This document shows, one piece after another, positions 1 to 13,531 of a DNA stretch of 64,000 bases; position 1 is the first letter of the stretch; each line of letters starts with the position of its first letter. Made by a program: the position numbers and the translations under genes. The notes beneath the pieces were generated by a model. It made no database searches. It was not told the DNA's origin and saw only the letters and a list, made by a program, of their open reading frames with translations. This DNA is from Callaeas wilsoni (taxonomy: Eukaryota; Chordata; Aves; Passeriformes; Callaeidae), in contig VWPU01003052.1 of assembly GCA_013398955.1 (NCBI GenBank), forward strand, positions 365,777 to 429,776, given 5' to 3'.

Positions 1-904
1 AGACATCTTTCTGAAAGACATTGTTTAATCCAGCTTCTTGGGAAATATTCTAGTGCATATATACAGGGGGTCAGATGAAATGATCGCCAAAGTCCCTTCT
101 GACTTCTCAGCCTGTTGGTCTAGAAATCTGAGTTCAGTAATGTTTTGGTTCGCATTTAAAGATCAATTATAACATCTACATACAAACATTGTTTTTTGGG
201 AATATTAAGACTAAATAGGTTTTAAAATTTTGTCATCCACTGTAGACAGTAATGTTCTGCCTGCTGGGTTTTGCACTACCTTTTGTTTTGCTTTTATAAG
301 TAGTTACAAATCAAAAAGGTTAATGCAGAATAAAATACCGCAGTGTGAGATTGCTGTGGAGGAATAGAAGGCTTTAAAGCCTAAAGATTCACAAGCAGAA
401 CAAATGCAAAAATGATTTCTAGTCTGTTGGCATCTCAGGTACAATAGATGTTTTAAAAATAAGCCAAATTAATGTATTTTTCTAACCATAGAATATTATG
501 ACTCTATTTAGCATCTCATCTTTTACAAAGTTTATGCATTAGATTGTGTATAATTGCCATCAAACAGTGTGGCAGTATTCTGTTCATCTGAAAGATAAAC
601 AAATTCTGTTTAACAATCCTTAGACATTTCTTTTGCTGCAGTTTGGCCTTATGAACACCTTATCCTTGTTTTCCTTTTAAAAAGGAAAAAAATTAAAGAT
701 AAAAACCATTAGGGATTTCTCTTTAAATCCAGCAATCTATGCATACTACTAAGAATCAATGCTCTGTAAGCTGTCTGGTGTTCTGCAATAAATTCTAGCT
801 TTTATAGACTTTTTCTGGGCCAGGTAGCTGTTAATGCCATAGAAATTGATTATTTGTGGTGTTCTTATCACTGCTTAAAATATCTAATTGCTTTTTCTCC
901 ACAG
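1..904. other. Non-coding sequence upstream of the relic convertase exon
   Basis: AT-rich sequence with stops in all frames and no repeat family I recognise. If the convertase relic is real, this would be the intron before the exon at 905. I looked for the catalytic-serine exon (GTS-x-A-A-P type motif) and did not see it. Confidence 0.5.
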
Positions 905-999
905 ATTTGGATTTGGCTTGCTTGATGCTGGACGATTAATGAAGGAAGCCCTAACTGGACAAATGTTGGTCTCCTGAGACAATGTGTTGTTGATAACAG
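905..999 (+). pseudogene. Relic exon of a PCSK1-like proprotein convertase (end of catalytic domain), frameshifted
   Basis: Proprotein convertases are Ca-dependent subtilisin-like proteases of the secretory pathway that cut prohormones after dibasic sites. A polypyrimidine tract and CAG acceptor (ending 904) precede a frame reading FGFGLLDAGRLMKEA (906-950), the family's F/YGFGLLDA block near the catalytic/P-domain junction. In that frame a TGA follows at 975. Shifting frame once near 951-953 gives NWTNVGLLRQCVVDNR up to 999, which resembles the W-x-x-V...CVV segment that follows in PCSK1. A GT donor sits at 1000-1001 (CAG|GTCTGA, weak). The two halves are in different frames, so one base is missing relative to an intact gene. 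The entry phase (2) fits an AG|A arginine codon as in family members. Seen: motifs, splice sites, frameshift. Inferred: decayed gene rather than sequencing error. Which paralogue (PCSK1-like against PCSK4/7-like) is uncertain. Confidence 0.62.
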
Positions 1000-3900
1000 G
1001 TCTGATTTGAGCAAGTCTAGTCAAATTCAATTTTAATAGTATTTAAAGGCACACACAGGACACATATAGCTGAGCTTTCGGCTGGTTTGTCTGTTTTTTA
1101 TGTTTGTTGTGTTACCAAAGCTTATTCCCATTAAGTATTAAACTTTGCAAGGCAGTAAAGACACATACCTGTCAGCTGCAGAGACACAAATTTAGCTTCA
1201 GTATAGCAGGTTTTGTTCAAAATTTGTCTTTATTCTTTCATACTTATGCAGACTGGAATATGTAATTCATCACTACATGACTGTTCCTGTGGAGGAATTA
1301 TTGCGCTCTGATTATTTTGAACCCTAAAAATTATTGATTGAGGTAAAGAAAAGACAAGAAGGTATTTCAATCAGTTCTCAATCTAGTGAGGGCAACCTTT
1401 TTAAAAGCAGCTAATCCTTAGCCTAAAAGCTGCATGCAGTTGCTACCCCTCCTACAAGACTTTTCATATGGCCGTGCCTGTGTCATTTATGTGAAGTACA
1501 AAACGTTTTCCACTGCACTACCAAATCCAGATAACCACTAAACATCAAGGCACTATCTTATTGGATTGCTGCATTGAGTGTGAAATTCAGCTCACAGCTC
1601 AGTCACAGCTCTGGCTGAGGAGGAACAAGGTCTCACATGCCACCAGAATTCTGGACTTCAGGATATCCCCCTTCTCAGGAAGTCAAAGCAATGACCTCTA
1701 AAGTCAGTAGAGTCTAGAGTCCTTTCCTCCTTCCAAGATTTCCTGTTTTCTCGAGAGAGGTAAAACTATGGGGAGGTGGAACGTGCCTCTGTGCACGTTG
1801 CACCTCTTCTAATCAATGTTAGTCTCTCTTTCTTTGTCCCCAAAGAAGGTTATTGAAAGAGACCCTAATGGCCAGCTCCCTGCAGGTCTAGGTACAGCAC
1901 TGCACATTGTTTTAAGCACCATTTTGCAGAAGTGACTGTGTTATCTTGTTGTCTTTTGTATTCTCTGGAGGGAAAGGTAGAAATCTCAGAGACGGAAGAA
2001 AAATGGATGGACACAGAAAGTCTGGAACCCAAGGTCTGTGCTCCAGCTCCAGCATTTATCTGTAATCATCGCCCTTTTCAGCGAAGTGAGCCCTAGCCAG
2101 TTTGGGACCTGGAGTCCTCTCCTCTGGCTGATGCTAACAATATTTGATTCAAATAAATCGATAACCCTGTTCGTATCTCTTGCAGCATTATCGTAGTCAC
2201 AGCAGTGATGCTGTAACTAATGTTTTACCTAACAGCCTAATAATGGTTTAGGCAGTGGTTCATGTATGAGGATACCCCAGGTCTGTCTCCAGACACAGAA
2301 GAGTCAGACTTGCCATCACCACCTTGCAGAGACCCCCCCTTAGACACAGTGCTCTGAATCAGGACGTTCCCTCTCTGTTGGAGGCATGCCATACTTTAGG
2401 AAACAGTTTAAGATTTATTAGTTTGGAGAAAACAAGAAACAGACCATAATTTTTTTTTCCTGGTGTGCAGGTACAGAGCAGCTACCTAGGATGAGCTCAT
2501 CCCACAAGCCACATTATCTTTTTGTTTATCCATTTCAGCCAGATTAACATCAAGATGGACTGAGTGCAAAGAGTTATTTTTGTGCACCTGTGGATCAATG
2601 ACTTCTGCATGTTTTTCAAGCATTTCTGTAGAAAAAGCAGGAATGAACTAGAAATGTGTAGTCCTGTGAGGTGGTTTCTTCCCAAAGATGTTTGTTCAAT
2701 CCTGCAGTAATTCTCCAGCAAAGCAATGGCTGAGAGTTACACCCCTGAGGGACAGGAGCACTCTCCCTTTTCTCTGGATCAATGTTATACGTAAAAGGCA
2801 CAGCAAGGAAGCCTTTTTCTCAATATTGTACCTACTTGAGGCACCTGAAGGTGTGATTAATTGGGAGTGATTAATTAAACCATGAGTCATGACCTCCTTT
2901 TTTTCCTGTCACATTACTTATGAACGAGAGGGCAGTCAGTGTAGTTAAATTGTATGAGATAGTAAATTTAGAGGAAAGAAAAAGAAATTAGTTGTGTTGC
3001 ACGTGGTCAACCTGTGGGATTTCCTGCTACAGGTGATCATCTGATAAATAGGATTCCTTGACTGAAAAGAATAGTTGTTAATGCTATTACCATAACAGAT
3101 GGAACCATCCCTGTATTTCTGGGACTTCTGGGTGTACTGAGAAGGCAGAAGTGAGTCCTGCTTGGCTAATAAAGTAACAGCAAATGCTCCATGTGCTGGG
3201 AAGTCAGGCAGGAGAGCTGTTCTCCATGGACAGCAGCACCACACTATTAGCTTGATCTATGACTTGCCATTTCATGGTTTGGTTGGTTGTTTATTTGTCT
3301 GTCTTTTTAATTCCTCTGGAAAATACTGTACTGGCTCTCTCTGTTGACTGAATGACCAGGCTTGGGCAGAAGACATAGCATTCTTCTTCTCTGACCTTTA
3401 TATCAAAATTGATTAACAATAATTCTTTTGCAGAAAAGGATTGACAATAAGATGTGGATGTTCATCTTTAATGAACTCTAGTCACTAAGTGGAAACTAGC
3501 TAACTTTGATGATGCAATTGACCACCTTCTCAGCAACAGCTGAATACTTACTCCTCAAAATGGTAAATTATTGCTGTATTCATAGATAATATGAAGAACC
3601 ACCAGTGGCTCTATTTGGATTTTTTGTGTCTCTCATATAATTTCTTGGGACCTTTCTCATTAGTGGCAATAGCAGGATATGCTGGCTAGTATTTATGCAG
3701 TCAGAAATGGTATAAGTAAGAATTAGAGGCTGTGTAATCCCGCAAAATATTCCGAATTTTATGTTTACGTATTTTAATCTATGTAAAGTAAGAAGTCCAC
3801 TCATAACTTAATTGGTTTTGTTTGATATCATGTTTGGCATTTTAGAGAAGAGTTCACTGGAAGGTGTCTATTTTATATTGTTCTCACTTTCTAATATAAG

Positions 3901-6659
3901 ACTCTTATTTAAAAGACTCCTTGTTTTCAATTATGAAAATACTTTCCTTATCTCATTAAGCCAAAAAAAGATGAAGTGCTATTTTTCCTTTTTATTTGTG
4001 ACAATACAAATTAAACACACCTATGGCAAACCAATTACTGTGTTTATTCTTTTTATACAGAGCATGTTTACTGCGAATGTGAAGAGAGGAAGCAAGCAAA
4101 AAAGAAAAAGTGTGAAGAGCTTTGCTGCCATGTCGTCACTGTATCAGATAGTTTTAGGATCAATGAGTGAATAGGTATATAAGAGAGACTGTTACTGTAC
4201 AGAGAAGGGTTATTTCAAAGAAATAAAGAGGGAAAAAAATTAAAAGGCACATCAGTACATTGTCACTATATGATGACAATATTAGAGAAAGAACTTCATT
4301 TGTCTTCTTTTAATTTTGGATCTTTACAGTGGAACAGTACTACAGCGAGATCTAGATAATAATGTCTTTGATCTTATCAAGTGCTGCCACAGTACCAGTA
4401 TTGCTGTTTGCTTATTGGAGTCACTCATGTAAGAGAAACCATGCTGCTGCATAAGTTAAAGGTTCACATTCTGTCCTTCATTTTTGCACTTTACATTATA
4501 AGACTCTTTGTTTACTGTAGAGGTAATAGATATCATCACCTTTGTTTACCCATGAAAATGTTGATTTTCAAATTACTTGACGTTTTAATTGTTGTGATTA
4601 TAGCTTAATACTGCTGCAATGACATTTCACATGCAGAAGTTATATCAGTGTAAATCACTTGGGATAACAGGCAGAAATTAAAAGTTTTTTCTCTGAATAT
4701 TCATAGTACACTGGAAATTGGGAGGTCAGGATTTCTCACGGATAAGACCATCCATTGCTGTGTTTCCCTCTGTGGACATGCATGCTACATTCCCTTTCTC
4801 CCTTATATACTAGAGCAAGAAAAACGTTTCCCTCACTAGCAGGGATTCCGTGGTCTTCTTTGCCAGGCACCAGTTTTGGTGGTTTTGGTGCTGTACAAGA
4901 CTGCTGTCTTACAGAAGATATGGGAGATGTCTGACTTGTCGGCATCAAATGCTTACTTTAAATGCCAGAGGTGGAGGAGTTCTGAAAAGAGCTGAAAAAA
5001 TGCAAGTAGATTAATTTGCACTTCACAGAAGTTTCTGTTAGAATAGAGACAGAAAGGGACGGAATGAGGCAGGAAGAGAAGCAAACACAGAGGCAAAGTA
5101 ATGGCAAAATTTAAACATTAAGTATTTCCTTTACTTGAAGTCAGAGATGGGGATTATAGCTGACCAAACAACCAAATCCTCCACAAGTCAGGACTAAGGC
5201 TAAATCCGTTTTTTCATTCCAATACTTTCAATAGAAAGGACCCAGTCAGTTATTCTCTGAGTGCTAAATGGTGTACTAGCAACACTAGTAGATCAAGCAG
5301 ATGGTTTTGTTGTATTGTCTGAGTGGTGTAATATTTTACTGTAAATATAAACAGGATACTCACTCACCTTATTCAAGTTCCCAAAGTACTTTAAATTTTA
5401 AATTATTTTAATTTTAATTACAAAGTAATTTTGACAGAAAAATGTTGACCAACTCTAGTCTAACAGCATTTACATAATGAGCTGAATACTGACACAAATC
5501 CTATCCATTAAAAAAAGCCAGTGGTGTTACATTTACTTTTACAATTTAAAGGATAAAGACAGAAATGTAGGAGATGGAGTAATAAAAGCCATGTAGTCCC
5601 TGCTCTTCAAGGGTCTCATCCAGAGCCTACTAAGGTGATATACATACTCTTTTTTATTTTAATAAGCTTTTCATAAGTCAAAAATCATTGAAAATTAATA
5701 GCAGGAAAAAGAATGACTCTGTTTATATTTGTTGGGTTATATCCATAATAAACTTTTTAAAAATGGAAACAGTAGAAAACATTAAAACAGATTCAAATAT
5801 TAACTTTATTTTAGACTTCAAGATTACCTCATTTTCTGCTCCAACATAAGTGTGTGATGACTTTTCCAAAGCCTTTCTTGAAAACATTTCTCTTCCCATC
5901 ATGGAATACTGCATCTTGCTTTCTTCTTGCAGCTGTTCCTTCTAGAGACATGAATCTTTAGACAAGCAGTTACCAATATCAGAGGGTAGTCTGGAATGTA
6001 CCACCACCCGGGACACCAAAGGATTACAGATTGCTCTCACGGGAACTGCTGGGTAAGAGGTGGTGGTGGGTCAGGAAAGCATCCAGCCAAAGCAGAGTAC
6101 CCAGGAGTGCCCCAGGGATCAAAAGCAAGGCTAAACATCACTCTTCCAAACACAGATTTCTGAGCTAACCCGCATTTTCAGATAGAGCAGATAGATTTTA
6201 TTCTTACAGTGGATTTTTATGTGAAAATAAAATAAAGCAAGCAAAAGGACTATAAGATTAGACCCTCATTCTGGATTTCACCAGAGGAGAACTGAGGAAA
6301 AGACAGATGGAGTGATTTTCTGGGGCCCTAGGTCGAACTGGATCTCCTGTCTTGTTCAGAGGCTGCCCTTTCGTGACTGTGATGTGGAAGAAACACAGCC
6401 CTTAGCAGGCATCTGCAAAAACACTCCACCTGTGTTTGCTCAAAGTGACAAAGCCCAGAGGACGATGTCTGTGTTCCCTGCTGGTCTGTAGGGAGCATGA
6501 TGTAGCTGATGCAATTCCCGGCTCCAGCACACCTGCAAGGTCTCATTGATCTGCTGTTCAGTGCTCTGAAAACTCAGAAATCTATTATCAGTGTGAGCAT
6601 GTGCTTATTGATCAGATTACCTGCTTCTGCTCCCTGTGTGCTCCTAATTGTACCGGCGT
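1000..6659. other. Intron-like non-coding stretch
   Basis: AT-rich, stop-dense sequence between the two relic convertase exons. No transposon, RNA gene or coding exon could be supported. Short open frames here have no recognisable domain. One acceptor-bounded stretch at about 4064-4173 has a Cys/Lys-rich frame, discussed separately as a weak lead. Confidence 0.5.
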
Positions 6660-6733
6660 ACACACACACACGCACACACACACACACACGTAAATATTCT
6701 CACACGTGTGCACAGATACAGGCACACACACAC
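6660..6733. repeat. (CA)n microsatellite and CA-rich flank
   Basis: A near-perfect CA dinucleotide run occupies 6660-6689, followed by imperfect CA/TG sequence to about 6733. An open frame crossing it only reads Thr-His repeats and is not a gene. Confidence 0.95.
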
Positions 6734-9700
6734 GGGTTAGGGGGATGTGTGTGTGATAAAAGCTTTATCCTTTTTTTTTTTAGCTTTACAAAACTGCACA
6801 TAAATAAAACGAATGGACCTTCCCCGTGAAACGTGAGCGCAGAAACACTCACAAGTGGCCAAGAGCTGCTAAATAATTAATCAATAGAGCAGTGTGGCAG
6901 TTTGAAATGTAAATGTGATGGATGAAGGTGTGATGCTTGTCATCAAGCAGAAAATGATGTGACTGGAATGGATAACCCACAGTACCTGCTAACTGGCAAA
7001 AGCTTGGACACAAAGATAAAGTAAAGCCATCAGAAAGCAGACCTGGCAACCCCTAATTCTTGCCTTTGACCCACAATTCACTTTCATGTCTCTGTCCCAG
7101 AAGAGATGTTTAAAAAAATGATGAAGAGAGATCTTGGGGTGGGAAAGGGGTGAGAAAAGAGCCATCTGAAGAAATGCTACCTGACAAGGCTGCAGGCTAC
7201 GTTCTTGAGAACACCTTTCTTTTCTTTATGTTCTCCTTCTCCTGTTAAATAAAAATGCGGCTCCTTTTTTCCCTTTCCTTTCTTCCAAAACTCTCCCGAG
7301 CCGTTCCTGCAAGTGGTTCTGTGACTCGGGAGCTGACAACAGCCGCATGCAAAGGAACAAAGAATGAGAGTGACAATTCGGAGTGCACGCAGGTGAGAAA
7401 GACACCTTTTACTTATCAAACTAGGCTGCAAAAAATGCTCTTTTTACTCAGCGAGCTAGAAATAGCGGTGATCTAACAAGGCACTGATCCAAATTCTTTA
7501 TTTATGCTGAGATGTAATGCTAACAGGATTTTTAGGTTGACTAGTAGTCTGTGGCCCCTCCGTTCAAGTAAGGAAGCATTCCTCTGATTTGGAAAGAGGA
7601 AAATCCATATAATTACCGTATATTATGTGACAGGAAAATGTATGCTGTGATGGCAAAGGGTGACAGAAAATGTCCATCAAAAAATTTGTTTTCAGCGACT
7701 TCCTATGCCAGTCATTGCATTCTCTCTGCAGGGAAACACAACATGATAGAACTCAATTCTCCAAACTTGAAAGAAATTAACTTTTGTAAAAAATGAGATT
7801 TTTTTTATTCTTTTTTTTCCCCCTATAAAATTGCAAGCCTACAAGTAGGATTTAAAAGTTTGGTGCCTCCTTCTCCCTGGAAAAGAGAAACCTATTTCTC
7901 AGTAAGTACTATTTAGCAGGTTGGGGATTTTTTTCCTCTTTTGTTATCAAAAGCCCACTCTTTATAGAAAGTGAAAAATACCACAGTTTAACATTAGATT
8001 TTCAAACTCCCCAAAATATACATTAGCAGATAACACCCACTAAAAGCGAAAGCTAAATATAGATATATAATAGTGCTTTGGCACACAAAATAGATGTTCT
8101 ACCATTTCTTAGACATAAAATATACATACAAGTATTCTCTTAAAATCTTTCATGTTTTCAAAGCTCTCTACACACGTGAAGCAGTCTGCAGAAGCAGCAG
8201 ATCTCCAGGTGAACTGGCCAGTGTTTCCATACTTCCTCAAATGATTATTTTTTACCTTTTTTTTTGTTGGGATCAGGTTTTTAATCTTTATGATACCTTT
8301 ATAAAAGAGTCATCAAGAAAGCCTGTAGGTATATTTACACCAAAAAAAATAGGTGCCAAAATTAATTTTGGAAGTCAAGAATTAGAGCTTACATTAAAAT
8401 AGAATCCTAGTTTGCCCAGCTCCATAGTAAATAACCTACATTTTGTCTGGGACAGGTTGCTTGTGTAATTCCATTGAAGGGAAATCTTACCTGTGACTTG
8501 GCTACCTGGATAAGCTTTGAGCAGAGTGCCAACTATCTATGTATACAGGGAATCACCACAGTCCAAAGAAATATTTCCCATGTAGAATGACAAAACTCTG
8601 GTCTGAGTGGTAAATCAGCTTGAATTTTATTTCTGGGGCATTTTAAGTTGTGTTCACAAATTTTTCCTTTTGGAGTTTTCATCTAGCTCGTGCCAGAGCC
8701 ACCTAGCTGTATATATTTACCTACATAGCAGGCACATTCATATTAATTTTTAGTGGTTTTGCACAGCTTCACAAATGCAATATTATCATAAGCAGGAATC
8801 AGACCTGAGAATCCGGAACAATATGGGTACACTAGTCTGTGGGATGGAGGAATGATCCCACACTTTACATCTGTTATGTTTTTGATCGGATATGTTCATA
8901 GATTTTGCAGTGTTAAAAAGGAATTTGGTCTAATGGTTCACAAAGATTGATGCTGAGTATAAGCAGTTGCTATATCGCAGTAATGTAGCAATATTTATCA
9001 CTAGTAGGACTTCTATTCCCTCATAAACTGCTGTAGAAGTGGAAAAGAGACATTTTAGCACTCTGTTGTCACTAAACTCAGAGAAGTCCGTTTCTGTGCC
9101 TCTAGTCTGTCTCAGCTACAGAAGGTCTTGCAATAGAGAAATGACAGATTGGGCTGTAAATGTGCATCAGTCATCCCCAGGCTCTGGGAAGGAGGGGCAC
9201 CTACTCAGGCTGCAGAGAGCTGTGGTGCACCCCGTCCTTGTGCCCACACTGGAGGACCAGCTCACTGCTGTAGAGGCTCTGACCAGCCTAGCAATAGGAA
9301 GAGTGGTTCACTGTGGTAGGGGTTGTACAGATACACCAGCAATTAGCCACTAGCTTCAGATATCACAGAAACAGAGGCACCACCAGGACTTTACTTTCTT
9401 TCCCCTTTAAGTTTGCTAGGTACGTAGAGGAAAGGGGCATAAAAATTAACCTGGCAAAGGCAGAGCTAAAAAACAGGCCTGTGTCTTAAACCCCAACAGT
9501 GGCCACCAGCAGCTGCCTGCTGAGGAGGAGAAGCTGGTAACCTTGTAGCAGAGTGTCCCAGATCACTGTCCCAGCCTCCAGCAATTTGAAGCTTGGACAC
9601 TTCCCAAGTCGAGAAATTTTGCCTACCTTGCTCTAGCGATGATTGGTTAAATATACAGTGATGACTCACCCGTACCAGCAGGCTTTGTTTCACCCCAAGT

Positions 9701-12700
9701 GTTATGCCAAACTAGTTGTATATCATCATGAAGAATAACTGCATTTCCCAAGAGTTGATTTCCTATGGCACATTTTACTTAGATACTTTCTCAACACCCT
9801 CGCAAATATGTCATAGATCTAAAGCACAATCTCCGTTTCAAAATGAATGGGTCTGATTACAGGCATATTCATTTTGTAAAAGGTACAAAAGGATACAAAT
9901 GTGCCTTTCCATCTCCTATAATGTCAAAGTAAGACCTTCTTGCCCTTTTATTTCAATCCCCGCAATTTGAAAATAAAAAAAATGACTTGATTATATGTTT
10001 TTTACCATTAAGGGTATAATTGCTTTTGTGTTTTGACATTTAATTCCTCTTACCAAAATACATGGTAGGAATTAAAAGTCAAATCTTTTATGTATTTGAT
10101 GTACAGAACCTTCCATGTATTTCAATAAGAGAGATAGAGCAGTGAAACCTTACAGCAGGTACAGTGAAGCCATCTGAAAATGAAGTCACTTTTTATACTG
10201 GAAATCTGACTGTGGCCCCAGTTCTGCCCTCCCTTATCTAGGTCAATGGCTTTTGAAATCACTGGAAGGACTGAATGAGTCAAAACCAAGCAAAACCTGC
10301 AGGACTTGACCTTTAAAATAGAGCTGGGATTATACCATGCCCTCTCGGGCAGATTTTGAGATTACAGTCCAGTCTGAAAATTAGTTCTGAAAGCCCTAAG
10401 ACAGGAGTTGGCCAGGCACTTGAGTGTATTGACCTGGTATGGGATGGCAGTAGTAAGGAACACGGATCCCAGCAGGGAGGACCAGGAGCAGCCAGGGCAT
10501 CAGTGGGATATCTGAGCTGGCCCATGGCCAGCAGGACGACTTTGATGTTGAGAGAGAAAGTGAACTCTGGGTTGGTGAAAAGGTGTAGCTGCACACAATG
10601 TGTTGCTTGTGGGTGTTTCACGTGGGTTTTATCTTCCCTTTGTCTCAACTTTCCCCGTAAAGTTTTTCCCACTTCGTGTACTGTCCTTCCCTGTACTGCA
10701 TTCTTCCCTTTCTTTATCACAGTTTTCATATTTCTCCTTTTCCTCTGTTCTTCTATCTCGCTTTCACTACTTGTGCCCTTTACTTGAATTCTCTCACTCT
10801 TTTCTTCACTGTACTGCATGCCAAATTCTCCATCTTTGCCTTAATTTCTGTTCATACTCATTCACAACCTACAGGCTGAGATTTCTTCTGACTGCATTTC
10901 CTTCCACTGGTCACTCCACTGTGATTTATCCCCATTCACTCAAGTCCCAAAGTGACTTGACCCTACAGTTATAGCTAGGATTAGTGCCCTGAGATTCAGA
11001 TTTATGGAGTCTAGAGCTGTCTGAAATAGTTTTCTGCAATCTGGGAAGTGGACTCGGTCTGGGACATCAGGCGAATTGATCTTGGTACTGCATGAGCCAG
11101 GAATGTTGATGGTAGGCAGTAATTGCAAACAAGAGCTCAGCAATGCTCTTCCCAGTGTTGGTATTCTCACTCGCAAATTCTGTCATGCCCTCACGATGTT
11201 CTAACAAAAACTGCTGCTCTACAAGAATACGCTCTTGGAGTAAGATTTGTGCTGTCTTTCTTCTTTTCCCAAAGCCAGAGACAGAATTTTCTTTCTTTCA
11301 CCTCAGGAAAGATGTCATCAACAAAGGTAAAAGACAATATACAAGATATCCAAGAAGAGAAGCAAAGGGAGTAGGAAATAGTTGCATCAGGAAGAAGAAA
11401 GTCAGAGAGAGAGGGAGAGGAGGGGGAGAAGAGAGAGAGTGAGAGAGCCGAGAGTATCTCCACACAACAGTTGTAAGTGTCACCATATCTCGTGGAGACA
11501 CACTTAGCTCCCCATAATGAAAGCAGCTTGCATTGCATGAGTGCCAACCACACAAATGCTGGAAGTTGCCTCCCTTTGGCCATCATGTGCTTGCACTTTG
11601 CAGGGGGAATGAGAGAGCTTGAGGCTGTTCCAGCCCAGCCACAGCTTTCAAGATCCTCCTTTCCATGCATCCTACTGCTGACAGGATTGTGAGTGTTTTT
11701 CAGGTGTGTGTTAAAGGTACATTTAGACATACACACGTGTATACATGCACACGTACTTGCACATTTTTTCTCATCATTGTTTGCACAGGCAAAAATTTCA
11801 ATTTAAAAATTAGAAGGGAATGGAAAGCCCACAACAATCACGTAATTGGCCCAAGCCCATACATTCAGGAAGTCAGAAGATTTACAACCAAGAGCAGACT
11901 TACTACAAAGAAATGGGTCCCATTTTTGTTAAATGAGTGACTGCAAGTAATAAAAGTCATTGATTTATACCTGTATCATCCAGTCTTTGAAGAAGTCTCT
12001 TGATTAAAGTTTAAGATCAGACATCCTGAATATCTTGAGTATGCTCATATAAGTAGCTATTTTACCCACAATAGGGTGTCATTTGAAAATTCTGTATTTT
12101 TGAAAATCTGTTATCTTCTCAAGTGACCTACTTCTCAGTAGCCATCAACTCAAGGAGATGCTTCAAAGTTAACAACTTTTTTTCTTTTATGATCATGCAA
12201 TTCTGAAACTGGGAGGTGCAAGACAGGTGCAAATTATTGCTTTCTTGCAGCTCTTACGGGGTGACCAAAGTCTTCAATAGGTCACCTTGGGTGCTACAGT
12301 ATTTCAGAACACACTTGCATACAAACAAGAATATTAACTCATGCTACTCATAAGGGATTTTCTGTTCACACCAGTCACCAAATGGTTTTGAGGTCATTCA
12401 CAATGACCTTTTAAATATTTTTTTCACGGCAATAATGTCAAACAACTACAGAATTTACTGCTGCTTAGCCTGAAAGGGAGCTGTTTCTCAGAATGGGGAA
12501 CTAGGGGAAGATGTTTTCACTCAGCTGGAAGCTTTATGGGGCAGATTTCATCCATAGTCCAGAAGTAAATGTCAGGTCCCTTGAGATCCTGAAACTCAAT
12601 GAATGTTCAGCCCCAGAAATCAGGTGATGAACCAGAACTTCAGACTCTCAGAAACCAAACACTTTGTGCTTCAGAGAGACTTGGTTTAGTTTTATTTTTT

Positions 12701-13531
12701 CTCCATTTTTTTCCTTTTTCCTTAATTTTGATGGATGATGTTTTGTTCTGCAGTGAGTTTTAATGCGTGTAGCTGCGGAACATTTTCAATTGTCGCAAAC
12801 AACAAAAAGCAATATTTCAATATTTCTCAAGAAAAGGCTTCAAAGGTTTCAGATCTTTTTAAAATGTTTCTGCTTTATTTTGACGTGGCATAAAAGTTTT
12901 GTATGCAGTCTCGCATCCGCTATTGTGACAGCTGTATTTAATGAGTGCAAAATGATCAGAAAAACATCCTTTACTGTGGGTTGCCATTGCCAGCAGATGA
13001 CAGGAGAGAGGCAGTACTGTAATAACAGAAGCGATGAAGTAGTTCGTATTACTACTGATGAGGTATTTCTAGCTCAAATGCCTAGGCATGCCTTTTGAAA
13101 ATAATGCATTGGTCACATTACCTGATAGTTTCATCAGATTTGGTTTCCAAGCGCGTTTTGAAATAAAATTGTGCATTCTTAGCCTCAGGTCATGAAGTGG
13201 TTAGTTGCGACATATTATTTGGGGATAACACAGTCAGTTTCTGTAAGATGAAGAGGGAAAGGTCCTAGTCTTGTCTATAAATACCGGCCTCTCCATCAAA
13301 CTAATGCTAAGCATGAAATGCAGATCCACAGATATGCTAGAAATGAAACATTGCACAATACGTTTGATTTTTATTTTTTATGCATATTTATTATCAGACT
13401 ATTTTAGTCCAAATTGGAGAGAGTATAAAAATAAATCTAAATGGATTTGAAAGGCAGGGTATTTCTTTTTTCAAAGCTTCGTCGTTCCTGACTTCCTCTG
13501 GTGACTGTTAGCTTATCATGCCTTTGTACAG
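6734..13531. other. Intron-like non-coding stretch
   Basis: No supported gene. The segment is AT-rich, apart from mixed GC around 9.1-9.6 kb and 10.3-10.6 kb, where overlapping open frames run on both strands without any recognisable domain. A purine-rich GA tract lies at 11401-11454. A stretch at about 12744-12840 carries fragments resembling the missing P-domain exon, but in conflicting frames. Confidence 0.5.
11401..11454. repeat. Purine-rich (GA)n-like tract
   Basis: An almost pure A/G run of GAGA and GGGAG units on the + strand. Low-complexity polypurine sequence; open frames on either strand across it are compositional artefacts. Confidence 0.85.

Noticed and set aside
3812..4174. Plus-strand frame of 120 codons rich in Phe/Leu/Lys
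   Set aside because: AT-composition frame with no domain; crosses the acceptor-like site at 4063 in a different frame.
4736..4948. Minus-strand frame with a proline-rich stretch (APKPPKLVPGK)
   Set aside because: Looks SH3-ligand-like but has no domain, no clean acceptor in frame and no conserved neighbour.
10313..10819. Overlapping long frames on both strands (168 and 143 codons)
   Set aside because: Mutually overlapping, no domain; typical of a locally GC-balanced, stop-poor stretch.
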